Assembly (NCBI GenBank): GCA_006384855.1
Contig: VCJN01000295.1
Location: forward strand, 27,106 to 91,105
Origin: Tetraselmis striata
Lineage: Eukaryota > Chlorophyta > Chlorodendrophyceae > Chlorodendrales > Chlorodendraceae
Direction of reading: 5' to 3'
Length of the DNA stretch: 64,000 nt
The position numbers and the translations under genes are program-made. Position 1 is the first letter of the stretch, and every line of letters starts with the position of its first letter. Positions 49,366 to 59,765 of the stretch are shown in pieces. The notes beneath the pieces are model-generated. The model was not told the DNA's origin and did no database searches. It worked only from the letters and a program-made list of their open reading frames with translations.

Positions 49366-50117
49366 CTCTGAACGCAGAAGGTCCACAATGTCACCGTCCT
49401 CGAAAACAGCGCGCCACTGGGTCGCCCCGCCGTAGTCCTCCAACACCCACTCGGTAACGACGCCGGTTATCACGCCGTAGTGCCATACTCCCCGGAACTT
49501 CTTGGCGATGACCTTCATGTAGAAGTCGCCGGGATCGCCTTTCCATATCACGCCCTCATCGCGGGTTCGACGCCCGCCGGCGGCCACGCAGGCGCGTCGA
49601 TGTCCATACCGTCTTCGCCAACGGGGTCCTCCCCCACGCCCATCACATCGTCCACCTTCGAGCCGCCGTCGTCCGAGACCGGCGCCGGCGGGCCGTTTCC
49701 GACGGCTGCAGCTACTCCTGCTGCCGCGCTTGTTGCTGCTGTTGCTGCTGCTGCTGCTGCCGCCCCTGCTGCTGCTGCTTGTGATAAGGCGGCCTTGCGG
49801 CGCAACTTAGCCGCACGCTTCAACGAGTGGCTACAGTTCGGGTATTTCCGGAAGTGCCGCTCTCGCGCCGTCCTTTCACTACTACCCGTCACGATGCCGT
49901 GGCAGTGCTTGCATGTGTACACGCCATCCTTCGACACACTCGCTATCCATCCCTTTGCCGGCATGCCTGCTGCCGCGCGCGGGGGGCGGGGGGGGGGGGT
50001 TGAGAGTTGGGGTGGATGTAACCCACCACCGGCAGGCAACACAGATGCGAGTGCGCGGCTGTCCGCGCTTGATTCAACGGTGAGCGGCGGTGACCGTGAG
50101 GCGACCCCGTACTTCAT
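49366..50117 (-). CDS. Putative transposon protein, zinc finger plus Tudor-like segment
   Basis: Two minus-strand pieces. At 49548-50117 a frame contains VYTCKHCHGIVTGSSERT then H and C residues, spaced like a BED-type finger, followed by an alanine run. From about 49587 down to a donor at 49365, another frame reads KKFRGVWHYGVITG and WRAVFEDGDIVDLL, a pattern of Tudor/PWWP-like segments often seen in algal transposases. The connection between them is not resolved and further exons may continue toward 48.1 kb (a frame with WVMEDCLHHMETFSILN at about 48.76 kb ends at a GTAAC donor followed by a C-run). No catalytic core recognised. Confidence 0.35.
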
Positions 50118-50568
50118 GCGCGTGCTGGGGCGTTACACAATCATCAGCAGTTAGGGCGGCTGCATTAAAACGCGCACCTACGAACACCACCTACCGCCTA
50201 CCACCTACCGTACCACCTACATCCGCCCACACCTCCGCCCGTCGTGCCGCACATCGCGGCACACCGCGGGGTCAGCGGTCAGCGATGTGCGGTCAGCGAT
50301 GTGCGGCGATGTGCAATGAGTGCGTACATCCGCCTGTACTTAGCCCGGGTGCTCCGCGTCGGCGGGCGACACGCGAGCCCGCGTGCGCATATCAATTTGA
50401 TGAAATTATGGAAACGAGAAATTCATATTGTACTTTACAGGTCGCGCGCGATAGTCGTCGCTACTGGGTATGAAATCCACGTCCCTCGTCCGTCCCGTAT
50501 CGTCCCCGTATGTCGTCGTTCGTCACCAGTAGGGCACATTTACGTCACATCTGAATCTCACAGTGAGG

Positions 50569-51743
50569 GCGAAAGGTCATGTTGCGTCCGCGTGCCCGAG
50601 CAAGAAGAAGAAGATTTCCGAGTATCGACCCAGAAAGGCCCGGCCGGGAAACTAAGACGTGAGTCGGCCGCGCGCGGCGCGCGACAGGGTGAAGGACTGT
50701 CCCCTAAAACGGCTCGCGAGACTACAGAAGTACAGCCCTCGTATCCTCGAACGACACTGAGGCCTGATTTCCTCCACAAGGATTTCAGCGACTGGATGGT
50801 ACATCGCGAATTATTTCACGAGTACACGAAGAAATACGGACCCTGCGACCTGGACGGAGCTTGCGATAATGACGGCCTGAATTCTCAAGTTTCTGGTAGT
50901 TTTTGCTGTCCGACGCGCCCATTTCAGGAACAGGATCTCGGAGAATATCGGCGTATTTGGCTAAATCCCCCGTATGACCGAATTGAAGAATTTTTGGGCC
51001 ACTACCTTCGACAGAAGTTATTGCATCCGCATCTACGAGCAATTATTGTGGTCCCAAAATGGTCGCGTAAGCCGTGGTTTCGACTACTTAGAAATTTTCG
51101 TCTGGTGGATGAGTTGCCAGCGGAGACTTCTGTGTTTACGTGCCCAACGAACGATGGCATAGAAGGTGCGAGACAAGATGTTGGCCCCACTCGATGGGCA
51201 ACACAGATCTACGCTGACGATGGCGCCGGCGTACGGTTTCTACCGCAGCACCTGAGAACCCCACCGAAGCCTGAGTGGACGCACTCGAAGGTTCTAGTAA
51301 CCGATGGAAGACGAGTGCTTCTGACTGTAGAAGACAGCGGACTGATTTGGTTTCCGGAAGGCAAGCGCGGCGACACGGACGCGACGCCGGAGACAACAGC
51401 AGTACGACGATTACTCGAGCAAACTGGGTACCGAGTACAGGAGAGCAATCTACGGTACCTCGGCACTCAGCGGACGGGAGACAACCGGTGTCCCGTATAC
51501 CTGTATCGCGTTCGTCGTAATACTGTACCTGCGAAGACCCCTTTGAACCGTGCACTATGGACAACCTGGAAGAAATTATTGGAGGCACGAAGTACGGGTT
51601 ATCTGGAGACGGAGACAGTACGCTACCCACTACGGTACGAAAGCTTCGGCGAACAAATTGATGAATATGTGAGGAGATATTCTCACGATATATATACGAT
51701 ACACTCTCGCAGTGTGTCATCCTCGGATCCTCCGCGCTTTTGA
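50569..51743 (+). CDS. Ty3 ORF with Dam-like methyltransferase and Nudix-like domains
   Basis: This frame lies -1 relative to Gag, overlaps the end of Gag (50569-50655) and has no early ATG, so a Gag fusion by -1 frameshifting is likely. After a basic linker it encodes a Dam-like domain: KDFSDWM, then CDLDGACDNDG, then WLNPPYDRI (NPPY at 50964-50975, the amino-methyltransferase motif IV), then AIIVVPKWSRKPWF. About residues 240-320 form a Nudix-like fold: LVTDGRRVLL, GLIWFPEGKR and a box ending RRLLEQTGY, in which two of the usual metal-binding glutamates are replaced. It stops at TGA 51741-51743, overlapping the protease frame in the repeat that follows. Dam-like domains are known from DIRS elements; I know of no standard Ty3 element with this pair between gag and protease. 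Confidence 0.7.
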
Positions 51744-52306
51744 CAGTGCGCGGCTATCAAAAGCTACCTCCTTACAGTGAAGCGCGGAGTCTACGGATCG
51801 AATCCCGATGTGGGTCGGTTCGCGGATGTCACGCATTACAGACGATATGATGTGACCAACTAACAGTGTCATATCATACCGTGGCCAACTAACAGTGCCA
51901 ACCGCTACACCTACCTTTCAGGGGGATGGAATGTGAGGAGATATTCTCACGATATATATACGATACACTCTCGCAGTGTGTCATCCTCGGATCCTCCGCG
52001 CTTTTGATAGTGCGCGGCTATCAAAAGCTACCTCCTTACAGTGAAGCGCGGAGTCTACGGATCGAATCCCGATGTGGGTCGGTTCGCGGATGTCACGCAT
52101 TACAGACGATATGATGTGACCAACTAACAGTGTCATATCATACCGTGGCCAACTAACAGTGCCAACCGCTACACCTACCTTTCAGGGGGATGGAATGTGA
52201 GGAGATATTCTCACGATATATATACGATACACTCTCGCAGTGTGTCATCCTCGGATCCTCCGCGCTTTTGATAGTGCGCGGCTATCAAAAGCTACCTCCT
52301 TACAAA
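51664..52306 (+). repeat. 264-bp tandem repeat, two full copies plus a partial third
   Basis: Units begin at about 51664, 51926 and 52190 (exact 264-base spacing between the last two), each opening with TGTGAGGAGATATTCTCACG. The third copy ends after CTACCTCCTTACA and continues into the protease. In copies one and two the same point is followed by GTGAAG and, about 140 bases later, CTTTCAG, so this part has intron-like borders. The period is a multiple of three, so frames are kept across the array. Confidence 0.9.
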
Positions 52307-53031
52307 TATGTCAACCGTAACGTCCGACTACCTGGCGAAGACTCCACATCGCGTTTGTGCAACGTATCTTCACCGAGTGGTACCCGACTTCTGACTATTA
52401 CTGGCGAATTGCCAGGACGACACTGTAAAATACTGGTGGACTCTGGTGCAACCGAAAATTTTGCGAGTACCGAATGGGTGCAATTGCATCAGTGCCCTAC
52501 AGTATCCGGAGGAAAACACCGTATAAAACTGGCGAACGGCAGTATGAGTACCAGTACCAAACGGCTGAGGAGCGAAGTACTTACCGTAGGAGCTTTCGAC
52601 TATAAATTGGACGCTATAGTTACAGACCTGGAGAAATTCGACATTATTCTCGGACAACCTTGGCTGGAAACAGTTAATCCTGACATCGACTGGACTGCTA
52701 AAATTATTAAACACCGGAAGACTGGACAACACATTGCTACAGCGGAACAGTATACAGTACCTACGACGGTTTACCACCTGGACGCGGCTAAGATGGCGAA
52801 GGAGCTGAGGAAGAGTCGCGGCGAGGAACTGTTTGCTGTTGCGGTACGCGAGGTGTTCGATGCGGTAGCTGAGCTGCGCACGGACCAGTCGACCGAGTGG
52901 ACCGAGGAGCTCAAGGAGTCCCTTATGGAGTTTGCAGACATCATCGCGGAGCCTACTGACCTGCCACCGGAGCGCGAGTTCGACTTTGAGATCAACCTGG
53001 AGAGTGATGAACCCCCCAAAGAACGTACCGT
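52190..53031 (+). CDS. pol: Ty3 protease region of pol
   Basis: An open frame starts in the third repeat copy (ATG at 52190) and encodes the retropepsin motif [10 protein letters not shown] (DSGA at 52439-52450), later an IILGQPWL segment typical of the flap-to-C-terminal part of Ty3 proteases, and the [12 protein letters not shown] linker that precedes reverse transcriptase. The frame is -1 relative to the methyltransferase/Nudix ORF. At a run of six C near 53012 the reading passes to the RT frame, which is again -1; either ribosomal slippage or one lost C would explain it. Confidence 0.85.
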
Positions 53032-55581
53032 ATGTCACCAGCGGAGTTGCAGGAGGTACGGTCACAACTGGAGGAATTGTTGGCAAAAGGGTGGATTCGT
53101 CCGTCCAAGTCAAACTACGGCGCCCCAATTTTATTTGTGCGTAAGAAAGACGGCACTCTGCGTATGTGTGTGGACTACCGTAAATTGAATGACCTTACGA
53201 AGAAAGACCGGACTCCACTTCCTCGTATCGACGAATTATTGGACTCATTGCATGGTGCGACTATTTTCAGTACTCTGGACCTGTACAAAGGCTACCATCA
53301 AGTACGAATTAAACCGGAAGACATCCACAAAACAGCGTTCCGGACACACTATGGACTCTACGAGTACTGTGTGTTACCTTTTGGCTTGACAAACGCCCCA
53401 GCTGGATTCCAGACTATGATGAACCGTGTTTTGAGCCCATATCTCGGCAAATTCTGCGTGGTATACCTGGACGACGTGCTGATCTACAGCAAGATAGCTG
53501 AAGAGCATCTCGAGCACATCAAATTGGTGCTACGGGAGTTGCAACGACACCACTTGCATATCAAGCTGTCGAAGTGTTCGTTCGGCAGTACTAGCGTGGA
53601 GTTTTTGGGCCATATCGTCGAAGCAGGACAGATCAAGATGGACCCCCGGAAGGTAGAAGCAGTTCAACAGTGGCCCGTGCCGAAGACAGTAAAGGACGTA
53701 CGAGGTTTTCTCGGCCTTGCTGGCTATTACCGCAAGTTCATCCATAACTTCGCGGCTATTGCGGCGCCACTACATGACCTGACGAAGAATCAACCGGAGT
53801 TTGTGTGGACGCCTCGTGCTGATGCGGCGTTTCGTGCATTAAAGGACGCAATGGTACGAGCACCTGTACTGAGTATACCGGACACATCTGCGGACGCCCG
53901 TTACACATTGTATACAGATGCTTCTGGATTTGCAGTGGGAGCTGTGCTGCTGCAAGATCAAGGCTCAGGACTTCGACCTGTCGCGTACCATGCACGCAAG
54001 ATGAACAAACACGAAGTTCACTACCCGGTACATGAGCAAGAGTTGTTAGCGGTTCGTGATGCACTCATCAAGTTCCGATGCTACCTTGATGGAGCGGCGG
54101 GCTTTACGGTCATCACCGACCATGACACGCTACGGCACTTCTTTCGCCAACGCGATTTGTCGACGCGGCAAGTACGATGGCTGCAAGTGTTTGCGCCTTA
54201 CCAACGACATATGGACATCGTCTACAAGCGAGGAGCTGCCAATCATGCGGACGCCCTCTCTCGGCGACCCGACTTGAAGGATGCGCTACAGAAGCTAGAT
54301 CTGCTGAACAACTGGTCAGAAGACGAGGCTGACTGCGAAATAAATTCAGTTTTATTTGCTATGGAGTCGCGACTACAGGCGGACAACAAATTTTACGACG
54401 AAATCAAGACCGCATATGACTCCGACGAGTACCTGAAATCGCGGAAAGCTTTACCATCCTGGCTAGTACGTCACAATAATGGTCTACTGTACGCCTACAG
54501 CTCACGACTTTACGTACCAAATGTGGCGGACCTGCGACAACGAGCACTGTACGAACTACATGACGCGCCTACTGCTGGACACCCAGGAGGACGACGACTA
54601 CTGGCGCGTACTGTGGAACTGTACTGGTGGCCCCGTATGAAACAGACTGTCACTAACTACGTGCGACGCTGCCCTACCTGTCAACGTACTAAGGCGGCCC
54701 GGCATAAGCCATACGGCTTACTTCAGCCCCATGACGTACCGTCACGACCATTTGAGGTAATATCCCTGGATTTAATCACAGATCTTCCGGAGTGCCAGGG
54801 GTATGACTCAGTAGTGATTTTCGTATGTCTACTGTCAAAGCGAGTAATTGTTGAGCCAACTACGAAGACAGTTACTGCTGAAGGCCTGGCGGAGATTATG
54901 CATCGCTCAGTTTTTCGTCATTTCGGCCTACCGGCTAAACTCATCTCTGACCGAGACCCCAGATTTATGTCGGAATTCTGGCAAGATATGTTCAAGACCA
55001 TGGGTACTAAGCTGAACATCTCTACAGCTTTTCATCCAGCAACCGATGGCCAGACGGAACGCACTAACCAAACTTGGGAGCAAGTGCTACGCTGCTACGT
55101 GCACCCCCTGCACGATGATTGGGTCAACCACCTCACCAACGTGGAGTTTGCGATCAACGCTGCTCAGTCGACTTCGACTACTATGTCCCCTTTCAAGGCG
55201 ACTTTGGGATTCGAGCCGACTACACCTGCTACTACTCAACTCGCAACCGAGCCAACTCGAGCTCTTCCGGAACACGTCAAGTATGTACAGGAGCTTCATC
55301 GCTTCGCGCATGATTGCGTACTGGAGGCTCAAACTCGTATGCAGACTGCAGCTAATCGTAAACGACTACCCGTACCATTCAAGACCGGCGACAGAGTTAA
55401 GCTGAAGGCGTCTCATCTGAAGTTTATTCAGCAACCCTGTGCTAAACTACGCGATCGCTACGTGGGCCCCTTCGTCATTACAGAGCAGATCTCGCCAGTT
55501 GCTTTCCGATTGCAACTACCTGCGGGCGTACGAGTCCACGACGTGGTGCACGCGAGTATATATGCTGGAGAAGTGGTATGA
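53032..55581 (+). CDS. pol: Ty3 reverse transcriptase, RNase H and integrase
   Basis: The 849-codon frame begins [17 protein letters not shown], the standard start of Ty3 RT. RT motifs include [15 protein letters not shown] (53464-53475) and [12 protein letters not shown]. RNase H follows with [15 protein letters not shown], a glutamate in [12 protein letters not shown], and [10 protein letters not shown]. Integrase has the HHCC finger (GHPGGRRLL to CPTC), then the catalytic acids in [16 protein letters not shown] and TDGQTERT, and the GPF/Y-like region YVGPFVI. All expected catalytic residues are present. The frame closes at TGA 55579-55581 just before the chromodomain, which is in another frame. 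Confidence 0.95.
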   Translation: MSPAELQEVRSQLEELLAKGWIRPSKSNYGAPILFVRKKDGTLRMCVDYRKLNDLTKKDRTPLPRIDELLDSLHGATIFSTLDLYKGYHQVRIKPEDIHKTAFRTHYGLYEYCVLPFGLTNAPAGFQTMMNRVLSPYLGKFCVVYLDDVLIYSKIAEEHLEHIKLVLRELQRHHLHIKLSKCSFGSTSVEFLGHIVEAGQIKMDPRKVEAVQQWPVPKTVKDVRGFLGLAGYYRKFIHNFAAIAAPLHDLTKNQPEFVWTPRADAAFRALKDAMVRAPVLSIPDTSADARYTLYTDASGFAVGAVLLQDQGSGLRPVAYHARKMNKHEVHYPVHEQELLAVRDALIKFRCYLDGAAGFTVITDHDTLRHFFRQRDLSTRQVRWLQVFAPYQRHMDIVYKRGAANHADALSRRPDLKDALQKLDLLNNWSEDEADCEINSVLFAMESRLQADNKFYDEIKTAYDSDEYLKSRKALPSWLVRHNNGLLYAYSSRLYVPNVADLRQRALYELHDAPTAGHPGGRRLLARTVELYWWPRMKQTVTNYVRRCPTCQRTKAARHKPYGLLQPHDVPSRPFEVISLDLITDLPECQGYDSVVIFVCLLSKRVIVEPTTKTVTAEGLAEIMHRSVFRHFGLPAKLISDRDPRFMSEFWQDMFKTMGTKLNISTAFHPATDGQTERTNQTWEQVLRCYVHPLHDDWVNHLTNVEFAINAAQSTSTTMSPFKATLGFEPTTPATTQLATEPTRALPEHVKYVQELHRFAHDCVLEAQTRMQTAANRKRLPVPFKTGDRVKLKASHLKFIQQPCAKLRDRYVGPFVITEQISPVAFRLQLPAGVRVHDVVHASIYAGEVV

Positions 55582-55882
55582 CGACCCTGACCAACCGGCG
55601 AAGTCTGAACGAGTACCGATTGTCCATGACGCAAACCGATTCCATGTTCAGGACATACTCGATGTTGCCTTCAACAACAATGGCACTGGACTACTGTTTC
55701 GAGTGCGATGGGCGTTCCCGTACAACGTACCAAGCGAAGACACCTGGGAGCCCCTACGCGGAGTCAAGCACCTGGACATTTTCCGGTCGTTCTTACTGTC
55801 TATACCATACCGACAGTTTACTGAGAGCCCAGACTTCATTCGGTTCCGGAATCGCTACCCAAGCCGAGTACCTTCCGCCTGA
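55565..55882 (+). CDS. Ty3 integrase tail with chromodomain, out of frame
   Basis: In the frame +1 to the integrase, [15 protein letters not shown] continues the integrase tail, and [20 protein letters not shown] and DTWEPLRGV form a chromodomain-like fold, the module that directs chromovirus integration to marked chromatin. The frame change falls in a TATATAT run at 55557-55564, suggesting a small length change in that run. Alternatively the element uses frameshifting here. It stops at TGA 55880-55882. Confidence 0.75.
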   Translation: MEKWYDDPDQPAKSERVPIVHDANRFHVQDILDVAFNNNGTGLLFRVRWAFPYNVPSEDTWEPLRGVKHLDIFRSFLLSIPYRQFTESPDFIRFRNRYPSRVPSA

Positions 55883-55955
55883 ACTTCAAAATCAAGACCA
55901 AGACTGTAGTTTCCTGTAGTTCTGTGACACCTGCACAGCGAGGACGCTTGTGCTT

Positions 55956-55968
55956 AAGGGGGAGAGAG
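55956..55968 (+). other. Polypurine tract
   Basis: AAGGGGGAGAGAG directly precedes the 3' LTR and is the expected plus-strand primer site. Confidence 0.85.
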
Positions 55969-56381
55969 TGTTATACTCCATTTCCCTTTAGCCATAATGT
56001 TATGCTATACTAGCAGGTATTACCCCCCGCAAAGGTAGTACGACTACGCATCCGCGGAGTCGCTGTACATATTAGTATTGCGGGCGTAAATATTAGTAGT
56101 ATAAGGCCGAAGACTGTTCTGGAATTCTCTAGAGTTCTCTGACTCAAGCCTTACGTGGCTAACACAGCACGGGTATCCCATGACACCCGGCTAACATAGC
56201 ACAGGTATGACTATGACCTCGGCGGGTATAAATACCGCCTCGGACAAGTCTACTAGGTAGAATTCAGAGACAGAACTATAACCCAGGAACCCCTGTAACC
56301 AGAAGAGATTGGCCATACTTTCTAAATCCTTCCGCTGCATCCTAAAGGGCCTAAAGAACAGGCTTAAGCTAGAGCCTAACA
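55969..56381 (+). repeat. 3' LTR (413 bp)
   Basis: TGTTA to TAACA, same length as the 5' LTR, two substitutions apart. Followed by the CTCTT target duplication (56382-56386). Confidence 0.95.
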
Positions 56382-56428
56382 CTCTTACTCGTAGCGTTTG
56401 GCGAATAATTGAGTTGGTTGCAGAATGT

Positions 56429-56680
56429 ATCGTTGTTAAGTACTTAACTGAGTTTAGTCAGACGACGGACCGAGTTGTGCGGTCGAACGACTACCACCTG
56501 GAAAATATAGCACAGTAGCCAGTCATCGGCTCTGTCTAGAATCTTCCAGGATGGGACAGTGAGCAGCGGACTCGCGACCGCACCAGCTCCCGACCTGTTT
56601 CCCTGCCTGCCTGCAGCTACTACTTAGCCAACTGTCTAGACCATAGCGCTCATCCCTTTTGTTGTTGCGCTTCACGCACC
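56429..56680 (+). repeat. DIRS A1 terminal repeat (252 bp)
   Basis: Starts ATCGTTGTTAAGTACTTAAC and matches A2 (60996-61247) over 252 bases with one difference (GTTGTT versus GCTGTT near 56661). Confidence 0.92.
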
Positions 56681-56767
56681 AGCAATCGCGCGGCACCTGT
56701 GCCGCGAGGGGAAGCGATCCTTGTCGATATTATCCGCCTGCGCTAGCACGACGCCCTGCGCACGGCA

Positions 56768-57736
56768 TTGTCAGGGCTCAGTATGCCTGACAACTCCGGT
56801 GACGCCCCTAGTGGCCTAGCCGAAGACCGCATCGCCGCGCTGGAGGCCGGTTTCGCGGGGCTTACGGAGCTTCTGGAAGCCCTACGAAGTGACCTTCAGC
56901 GGCCTAGTGGTTCTACTCCTACCGAGCCCCGCGCGCCCGCTAGTAGCGCTGCCGCGGCGAGCTCCCAGCACGACGCACCGGCTCGCGCAGAGCAGGTTTC
57001 CGTGCCCCAGCCCCAGCGCGGTGGCCCTAGTGCCGCTGCCCCTTCCTTAGTCTGGGAGGAGTGGGCTCATTTAATTGGCCCCGGGTTTTCCGTCCAGCCC
57101 AGTCCCGGCCTCTCTCCGATTCCCCAACTGTACGACATCTCATCTGACGAGACGCACCGCCAGCTCATCGCGCGTCGGCACTGGGCCACTTTGGATCAGT
57201 ACCGCTCTCTGTACTGCTTTGGCTTCTACGATGCGGTGGCCCACGCGGCTCTCTGCGAGGCGCTCGCGTCGATTAAGAGAGCGGCAAGCGCGGCGCAGCC
57301 CCCTGGTGAGGAGGACCTTCGCCTCCTTGAAGCGGGCGTGGCGGCGTACGACGCCTCAAATAAACACCGGCGCGACTTCCTGGCGTTTATCCGCCTCAAC
57401 GCGTCGAACGATGCGGATGCGCGGACCAAGACAGTCGCACAGGTGGTTCGCCGCAGCCTCCTCAAGCCCGGTTTCGCGGACTATGGTTCGGAAGCAGTGG
57501 CACAACTCAGCGACGAGCTTTTGCGCCGCGAGGCCGAGTACAGCGTCACGGCGGCGGCAAAGGCAGCCGTACAACAGCGATTCGGCGTGGGACCAGACCC
57601 CAACGAGGAGGAGGACAACGACGACGAGCCACCATCCAGAGCGCGACGGCGCCGGCCCTCCGGACGCCGCCCACGCCCAGACTTCCGCCCCACAACCGAC
57701 GACGCCGACAAGGGCAAGGGCAAGGGCAAGGCCTGA
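56768..57736 (+). CDS. gag: DIRS ORF1, Gag-like
   Basis: This frame is open for 322 residues; the first methionine shown by the sequence is at ATG 56783, a few codons inside. It has an early heptad-like helix (ALEAGFAGLTELLEALRSDL), a low-complexity serine/alanine linker, an alpha-helical middle (HRRDFLAFIRLNASND) and an acidic then basic tail ending in (KG)n repeats. No zinc knuckle is seen. It is the first ORF after A1, where DIRS elements carry their Gag. Confidence 0.7.
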   Translation: MSGLSMPDNSGDAPSGLAEDRIAALEAGFAGLTELLEALRSDLQRPSGSTPTEPRAPASSAAAASSQHDAPARAEQVSVPQPQRGGPSAAAPSLVWEEWAHLIGPGFSVQPSPGLSPIPQLYDISSDETHRQLIARRHWATLDQYRSLYCFGFYDAVAHAALCEALASIKRAASAAQPPGEEDLRLLEAGVAAYDASNKHRRDFLAFIRLNASNDADARTKTVAQVVRRSLLKPGFADYGSEAVAQLSDELLRREAEYSVTAAAKAAVQQRFGVGPDPNEEEDNDDEPPSRARRRRPSGRRPRPDFRPTTDDADKGKGKGKA

Positions 57737-57739
57737 CGG

Positions 57740-59765
57740 TGCGGCCCGCCGTTCCGCTTCGTTACCACGCCCCTCCACGTTTCTGCGCCATCGCGTGCGG
57801 CAGAACTGGCGGGAGTGGCGGCGAATCGGGGCGAGCGGGCGCGTGCTCCGGTGGGTTCGCGAGGGAGTGCCGCTACCTTTCTCTGGCGCGGCGCCCACGC
57901 CTTTCCACCGGGGCGTCTCTCTACAGGACGCTACGCCTCAGCAGCTCGAGTGGTGGGAGCGGGAGAGCCAGCGACTAGTAACAGTCGGCGCGCTAGAACC
58001 TGGCGTGCGCGAGCACTACGTGTCGCGAGTCTTCCTAGTACCAAAGCCGGGCTGCAACCAGAGACTTGTAATAGACCTGCGCCATCTAAACTCTTACTGC
58101 GCGGTCTATTCCATGCGATTCGAAACTCTACGTCGCCTGCGGTACCTGGCGAAACGCGGCGACTGGGCGTTTTCCTTCGACCTGCAGGACGGCTACTACG
58201 CCCTGGGCTTGCGGGAGGACGTCCGCGACTTCTTTACAATCAACGTACGTGGCACCCTGTGGCGCTTCGCGGCCCTCCCCATGGGTTGGTCGCTAAGCCC
58301 TTACTACTTCTGCACTCTGATGGCGGTCATGGTGCGCTACCTGCGTCAACCAGACTTCGCGACCTACAGCAGCTACGGCCGGCCCTTCCGTCGACGCTTG
58401 CGTCGCCGCAAGGCGCGCGGCGTTTGCCTCCTACCGTTCATCGACGACTTCCTGTTTCTGGCACCGTCGCGCCAACTGGCTCTACGCCTACGGGCCGAGG
58501 TCGAGCGACTCTGGGGGCGCCTGGGCCTGGCCAAGCACCCCACCAAGGCGCACCCCGAGCCCACCCAGCAGCTGCAGCACTTAGGCATGGACTTGGACCT
58601 GGTCACTATGCAGTTCCGCGCCCCAGCGGCGAAACTGCGTCGGCTCTCCAACCTGGCCCGCGACCTCCTGTGCATCGCTGCGCGCCGCCGCCGCCACGCG
58701 CCGGCCAAACTCCTTGCGTCTCTCGCCGGGCAGGGCCAGTTCCTCTACCTCGCGATGCCTCCGGCACGTTTCTACCTCCGCGAGGCGCACACCGTCCTGG
58801 GCCGATGCTCCTCTCCGAGCGGCAAGGTCGTTCTGACGCGTCAGCTCATTCGCGATTTGGAGTGGTGGCGCGATGTTCCCACGCGCCACAACGGCGCACC
58901 GATTCTGCGCCCGGTGGAGACAGCCTATCTGCACACGGACTCCAGCCAGTACGGCTGGGGTGCGGTACTGTGCGAAACTACGGAGGCACGCGGATATTGG
59001 TACGAGGAGGATCGTCGACGTCATATAACGTACAAGGAGCTCAAAGCGGTACGTCTCGCCATACAGTCATTTTTGCCACGGCTGATGGGGCGCCGCGTAC
59101 TTTTGTACGAGGACAATCAGGCAGTGGTGCATATCCTGTCCAATTTGACTACTCGGTCACCGGTGCTTATGGCGGAACTTCGCAAGCTATGGTATTTGCT
59201 GGATGTACACGATATTCGTTTACGAGTACGGTACATTCGGTCTGCGGCGAACGCATGGGCGGACAAGCTTTCGCGAGAGAAGGACTTTTCCGATTGGATG
59301 ATCAATCCTCGTATATTCCGGTACGTCGATCGCATCTGGGGACCTCATACGGTCGACCGATTCGCAACTATGGAGAACGCCTTGTTACCTCGGTACAACT
59401 CCCGGTGGACGGTCCCAGGTACCGAGGCGGTGGACTCCTTGGCCCAGTCGGACGCCACGTGGCGCGCCGAAGTGAACTGGTGCAATCCCCCCTGGCAGCT
59501 GCTGGACGATCTGGTGCTAAAGTTGCAGCAATCGGGGGCCGCGGCGACCGTGGTCGCCCCGGCCTGGCACGGCCGCCCTTGGCTCCAGCAGCTACACAAG
59601 ATGGCTACAGAGGTACTGCACTACCCTCCTTCCCGCGATCTGTTCTTTCCCGGGCTGCTCGGGCGCCGCGCGGGCGTCGGGCCGCCGCCCTGGAGCGTGA
59701 TGCTCTTCCGCCTTCCCTTCCGTCCTTCTTCTACCGGTCGCGACGCGCCGGTTACGGGGCGTTAA
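57740..59765 (+). CDS. pol: DIRS reverse transcriptase, RNase H and Dam-like methyltransferase
   Basis: The frame is open from well upstream (about 57075) and overlaps ORF1; the domain part begins soon after the ORF1 stop and has no ATG near its start, so it is probably made by frameshift or re-initiation. RT motifs: LVIDLRHLN, FSFDLQDGYYAL, LPMGWSLSPYYF and FIDDFLF (FIDD at 58437-58448). RNase H: HTDSSQYGWGAVL, a glutamate in YKELKAVRLAI, YEDNQAVVHIL, ANAWADKLSR. Then KDFSDWM opens the Dam-like domain, with WCNPPW (NPPW at 59484-59495) and VVAPAWHGRPW. The stop is TAA 59763-59765. This domain order is the established DIRS arrangement. Confidence 0.92.

Larger units (their letters stand above)
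42024..50565 (+). mobile_element. CACTA/EnSpm-like DNA transposon inserted in gag
   Basis: This 8,542-bp insert has perfect 22-bp terminal inverted repeats (42024-42045 and 50544-50565) that start CACTGTGAGATTCA, and a 3-bp target duplication. CACTA-type ends and 3-bp duplications fit the EnSpm/CMC group. Inside are a 1-kb MITE, a ~370-bp tandem array, a 30-bp minisatellite, a cysteine-rich plus-strand ORF and minus-strand pieces with a zinc finger and a Tudor-like segment. I did not find a clear DDE catalytic domain, so it may be non-autonomous or too divergent to recognise. Confidence 0.85.
40498..56381 (+). mobile_element. Ty3/gypsy (chromovirus-type) LTR retrotransposon, interrupted
   Basis: This is a full-length element of 15,884 bp, of which 8,542 bp is a later DNA-transposon insertion. 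It has two 413-bp LTRs, a primer binding site, gag, a methyltransferase/Nudix-like ORF, protease, reverse transcriptase, RNase H, integrase with zinc finger, a chromodomain, and a polypurine tract. The order PR-RT-RH-INT and the chromodomain define Ty3/gypsy. The LTRs differ at two positions, so insertion was recent. It is not now able to make Gag because the coding sequence is split. Confidence 0.95.

Noticed and set aside
50244-50565. Start of the methyltransferase/Nudix ORF inside the DNA transposon
   Set aside because: The open frame extends left only by chance across the transposon end; the Ty3 coding sequence resumes at 50566.
42024-50565. Alternative reading of the 8.5-kb insert as native Ty3 sequence
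   Set aside because: Perfect inverted ends, the AGG duplication and restoration of CCHC spacing all indicate a separate insertion.
44658-52306. Repeated units suggesting a CRISPR array
   Set aside because: The repeats are contiguous tandem copies without unique spacers, in a eukaryotic transposon context.
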